Positions 60,652 through 64,000 of a stretch of DNA of 64,000 nucleotides are shown here, in pieces (within the stretch, counting starts at the first letter, position 1; each line of letters begins with the position of its first letter). The notes below the pieces were generated by a model. That model saw nothing but the letters and a program-made list of their open reading frames with translations, was not told the DNA's origin and made no database searches. The DNA is from Paragonimus westermani (taxonomy: Eukaryota; Platyhelminthes; Trematoda; Plagiorchiida; Troglotrematidae), in the NCBI GenBank assembly GCA_008508345.1, contig QNGE01001234.1:1-64000 (forward strand). Direction: 5' to 3'. The translations under genes and the position numbers were made by a program.

Positions 60652-60713
60652 GAAAGCTGGGTGCCAGTCTGCTTCCTTCACAAGAATGACACACTGACCA
60701 TTATATCACCGGC
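60652..60713 (-). tRNA. tRNA-His(GUG)-like pseudogene
   Basis: The minus strand starts 'GCCGGTGATATAATGGTCAG', resembling the acceptor and D-arm of tRNA-His (GCCGTGATCGTATAGTGGTTAG). It continues 'TGTGTCATTCTTGTGAAGG' with GTG where the anticodon should be. The T-arm has lost its TTCGA loop (ACTGGCACCCAGC instead). It cannot be functional. It may be a tRNA-derived SINE head or a plain pseudogene. Confidence 0.35.
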
Positions 60714-62326
60714 CTCACGCTGGAAACCAGTGAGTTACCACAGGATTTATGGGACTTAAGGGCAATCTACACACTATAGAAGGCTGAGAAGATGTATGTA
60801 CATTGGAATCTCCTTTGGATGGTTTGGAATGAACAGTAGAACTAGCAGACCACTTCAGGTTCAAATGTTAAGGACAATAAGATTTTAAATTGGAAAAAGT
60901 CTGACGGAAATGTGTGGAAAAGGAACCCAACCACAGTCCATGAACCGGACTAAACAAGTATTTTAGCGTGCAGCAGACAGTAGCAGACTAAAGACACCGG
61001 TGATAAGTCACTTGTATCTGAGCTCCACCACAATTATTTTGATGGACAAGCTGTCAAAAAATCTCGTTACGATATGTTGAATGTGTTTTTCAAGTCCACG
61101 TTTAACATTGCATACAGATGAAGCTGGCACAAAAACCCATTGGTAGTTTGTTTAAGAATGGAACTGCAATGTCACTAGAAGTGCTACCAGCAAATCAACT
61201 GACCCGCATACTGTCACAGTTAGCTGAGATGAGTAAAAAGCTATTTCGTCAATGGTGACAAGATTAAGTTTAGATCTTATACACTAGGATCTCCAATGTC
61301 GCGTTGATAGCACACTATGACCTGCCCCCAGATCATACAATCCATGCACACAAGGTAGTAGACAGATTGTCATGATAAGCTTTGTGCAGCTTTGTTGTGC
61401 TTTCTGAATTACGTGGGTTCTTTGAGAGACACGGAGCGAAGTTTGAATAATTACCTCGAGATAAGAAAGTAACTGCGAGTGGAACATAGCTGACTAGCAA
61501 TCTTGGGGAGACACTTCAGACATTCTATCGAGTGACACAAGTACGAAAGTCGTTTTCGTGGATTTCATATAGAATTGAAAGACAGACTACAGTCTCTCAA
61601 AAAATTCGTTCTTAGGTCATATTCACGGGTAATGGTGCTAATTGTTCGCATCTTCTGGACAACTTCAGGTGGACATTATCGAATAGCTGAATATTTCACC
61701 ACTATTCAGCGCCAAAGTATTTTTACAACAGTTTTGCAATACAGCTTTGTAAAAGCTACGAATTTTTGACTAATAAAAGTTCCCTACCTGGAAGACTCGA
61801 ACAGGAAGACAGTTCCCAATAAAACAAAAGTGAGGATGTGAGAATATAAAGTTTACGAACTGAGTCCATAACACATTTTAATTTATCGTTGCAAGTGTTC
61901 AGCTCAGTTGACTAGTTTTGGATAGCAAGAATGCAGAAATATACAAAGATGTGCTAGGAAAGGAAATCGTACACAAGCATGGAAAACTACTCCTTATTCA
62001 TTTCCCTATCAGCAAATCCTAGTAACCAGAGTGAAGTAACTCCTGAGCACCATTTTCCGTTTCATTTACATACTCTGTATTTAGTATAAACCCGAAGGCA
62101 TAAAATGAGAATGGGTGGGATTGGTAGTCTTTGTGATCCAATTACTCAATGTTAACTAGCCAGGCATTAGGCCACTATAGAATTGAGATGTCAACCCAAG
62201 AAAAAAATGTGCAGACAAATATGGAAAGTTCTAAGCTGGCGTAGCAGAAAAGCGTTTCGGACTATTTCTGTGAACTAGTTTACTTTTCATGAACACGCAA
62301 GCAAAAGTGTAAATTTCGGCTATATA

Positions 62327-62730
62327 GATAATCATGCTTACCTACTTGCAATCAACTCACATACCGCATCTTCACCAACAGTCCGTTGGGAATACTCAGG
62401 GGGCCTAACAGTCCGATATGATCAGCGTGCTCACAATCGTATTCGTCTCTACGTAGTGCGACCACGTCAACACAACCCATGACGACTACATTTAAATGGT
62501 CATCCGTAACTGCTTCTCACCGAACCTTCGGATGCCTATCCGGTTGCCCTGCCTTCGGGCGATCCTGCTCCAGGATGTATCCCCACACGATCTACGGTAG
62601 ATCGCGCAATGTGAAACACTTATTTTGATGTAAATTTAGTACCACAGCCTCCAGGTAACAGGTTTTTACTTACATGGTTTGATTCGCTTCCACATCAGTT
62701 CTTAGAAAATCCGTTAGTTGGCCATTTGTT
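62327..62730 (-). repeat. Exon-like repeat unit, copy 2
   Basis: Homologous to 50272-50695 over about 400 bases. The exon-like core (62591-62365, 227 bases) keeps the AG (ccgtag) and has a GT donor (gtatgt) at the same place as copy 1. Its coding sense is broken by a deletion of about 20 bases after 'FGEKQL'. The last part, 'MGCVDVVALRRDEYDCEHAD' then 'HIGLLGPLSIPNGLLVKM', is still intact. Several differences from copy 1 there are synonymous. Confidence 0.5.
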
Positions 62731-63780
62731 CTACAGGCGTGAACGGAGAAGTTGGACAGAATAATCGGTTGAAAACTATTATAATCAGATGATCGAAAAC
62801 GCCCAAAAATCAGACAAACAAATACCTAGGCAACCGCAATTTCGGGACAAATTAGTTCATGCATTCGAGAAGTTTAACATCTGGGATTGTGACAGATAAT
62901 CTTCGGAGTAGGAAGTGGTTCTCCGTAGAATATGATATGTTGTGCATTTTCCCAGCTTTCCAGTCACATTACAACAGGAGTGCTAAGAAGCCCACGCCCC
63001 ATATGACCTACATGTGACCACCGTTGTCCTAGGGAGGCCCTCATCCACACATCTCCTAGTTATACTCCTTTTCAACTCACACTTGAAGCAGGCCATGTGA
63101 GTTGGACCACAAGTTACTCAGTACAGGCCACTGATGGTGAGGATTATTCGCAGTCATTCTGTGGCACTGACTAACAGCAGTGGTGTAACTGATCAGTATA
63201 TGGGATCTTTAATTGTACTCCACGACGCCTTATTCAGTCGGGCGTACAATGAACAGGACTGCCTAAGTTAGAACGGTATTCGATGCAAAAGAACCGAACT
63301 ATGCTGTTTCCTGCACAGGCCTTCCCCGGTTACAATTACCATGGTGGGATGCTATAGGATGTAGTGAGTCCACTGTTTGTTATTCTCTGCTGCAATGCCA
63401 CAAAGTCAATGGCACACATGTGTAGTAGTTAAACATCTGTAAAAATTACTTTGTAACAGGCGTACTAAATAATCGTTACTTATTCATGCATGGTTGACTT
63501 TGCTCGGAAAGAAAACTTCTCGATTACAATCAGACGAGAACTTTAATTACTGCAATCTCAAGGTAGCCATCGGCCTGATCAAATCTGAGATGCCATTTTG
63601 TAGGACAGTTTAAACAAAGATAATTTTTCTGAATTTCTCTGATATCTTGTGTTTCGGTACATACGATAAAAAAATTCCCATCGCTCCATTCCGTCTTGGA
63701 CTTTTTTGTACAGTTGGTGTCCATGTATTTTGCAACGAACAAGCAATTTCAGTAATTTGATGTTGAGTTTTTCTATTCAG

Positions 63781-63910
63781 TGGTTTCTTACAGTTATGTC
63801 AAGCAATCAGTACGTGCAATTCCATGCTCACTGGTGAGGGTCAACTAACATTTTTCCTACCTAATGACTTTGCGATGGCCAAACTGAACACAATGAATGA
63901 TTCACAAAAG
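63781..63910 (+). CDS. FAS1-domain protein, exon i (third domain, H1 region)
   Basis: Acceptor 'gagtttttctattcag' with a good polypyrimidine tract, entered in phase 2 (cc|t = Pro) and left in phase 0 before gtgagg. It encodes 'GFLQLCQAISTCNSMLTGEG', then 'QLTFFLPNDFAMAKLNTMND' and 'SQK'. LTFFLPNDFAMAKL is a clear FAS1 H1 motif, and NDS is a sequon. A second AG at 63792-63793 is out of phase with exon h and is not used in this model. The gene continues beyond the window. Confidence 0.8.
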
Positions 63911-64000
63911 GTGAGGATATCCACAATTTATTTGACAACAGTTCTCTCTTCCACATATCTGTAGTCTGCATTCGAACTCAGTGATATCTAATAATGCTTC
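63911..64000 (+). other. Start of the next FAS1-gene intron
   Basis: Begins with gtgagg; no feature seen to the window end. Confidence 0.5.

Larger units (their letters stand above)
58819..63780 (+). other. Intron of the FAS1 gene, 5.0 kb
   Basis: Contains a tRNA-His-like pseudogene (60.65-60.71 kb, -) and the second exon-like repeat copy (62.33-62.73 kb). The exon-like segment at 59840-59908 does not fit the phases. Confidence 0.55.

Noticed and set aside
1..64000. CRISPR arrays, operons, prophage or bacterial islands
   Set aside because: No regularly spaced repeats or gene clusters; exon-intron structure and element types are eukaryotic.

Overview
This is a gene-poor, repeat-rich stretch of eukaryotic nuclear DNA. 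GT..AG exons lie kilobases apart, and the rest holds decayed LINE, Penelope-like, Ty3/gypsy-type and tRNA-derived SINE remnants. There is no operon, Shine-Dalgarno pattern or CRISPR array. The transposon repertoire (EN-RT LINEs of RTE-like style, GIY-YIG Penelope elements ending in an 'AEHIPKW'-type motif) and a GC content I judge by eye to be near 40% suggest a flatworm, most likely a digenean fluke. That attribution is an inference, not a database result.

Layout. 1-29.5 kb is mostly non-coding: a Ty3/gypsy pol remnant (about 1.6-3.0 kb, +), one small single-exon membrane-protein gene on the minus strand (6777-7019), Penelope GIY-YIG fragments (10.8 and 15.6 kb, -), an unrecognised protein-like stretch (17.87-18.4 kb, -), a LINE reverse-transcriptase remnant (19.0-20.2 kb, -), a tRNA-Ala-like pseudogene (21.55 kb, -), a LINE endonuclease fragment (23.5 kb, -) and SINE copies.

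29.5-64 kb is dominated by one plus-strand gene with very large introns. It encodes a secreted or surface protein with fasciclin (FAS1) domains. I can place exons at 29547-29736, 32824-32954, 40278-40435, 41209-41446, 45569-45728, 51755-51969, 58680-58818 and 63781-63910, plus one tentative exon at 57914-57977. The splice phases of the first six agree at every junction, and so do those of the last two. Including the tentative exon they encode 475 residues: one complete FAS1 domain, one divergent FAS1-like domain and the start of a third. The 5' end (signal peptide) was not found and the 3' end lies beyond the window.

The introns carry a Penelope element with a 5'-inverted, twin-priming-like structure (48.9-49.8 kb), a LINE (53.7-55.9 kb, +), LTR-retrotransposon pieces, antisense SINEs, and two copies of an exon-like unit (50.3 and 62.4 kb, both minus-oriented) that keep splice-site-like ends. 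No complete, intact mobile element was seen. No wholly new multi-gene system is visible. The most unusual items are the duplicated exon-like unit, the inverted Penelope copy and the dispersed FAS1 gene.
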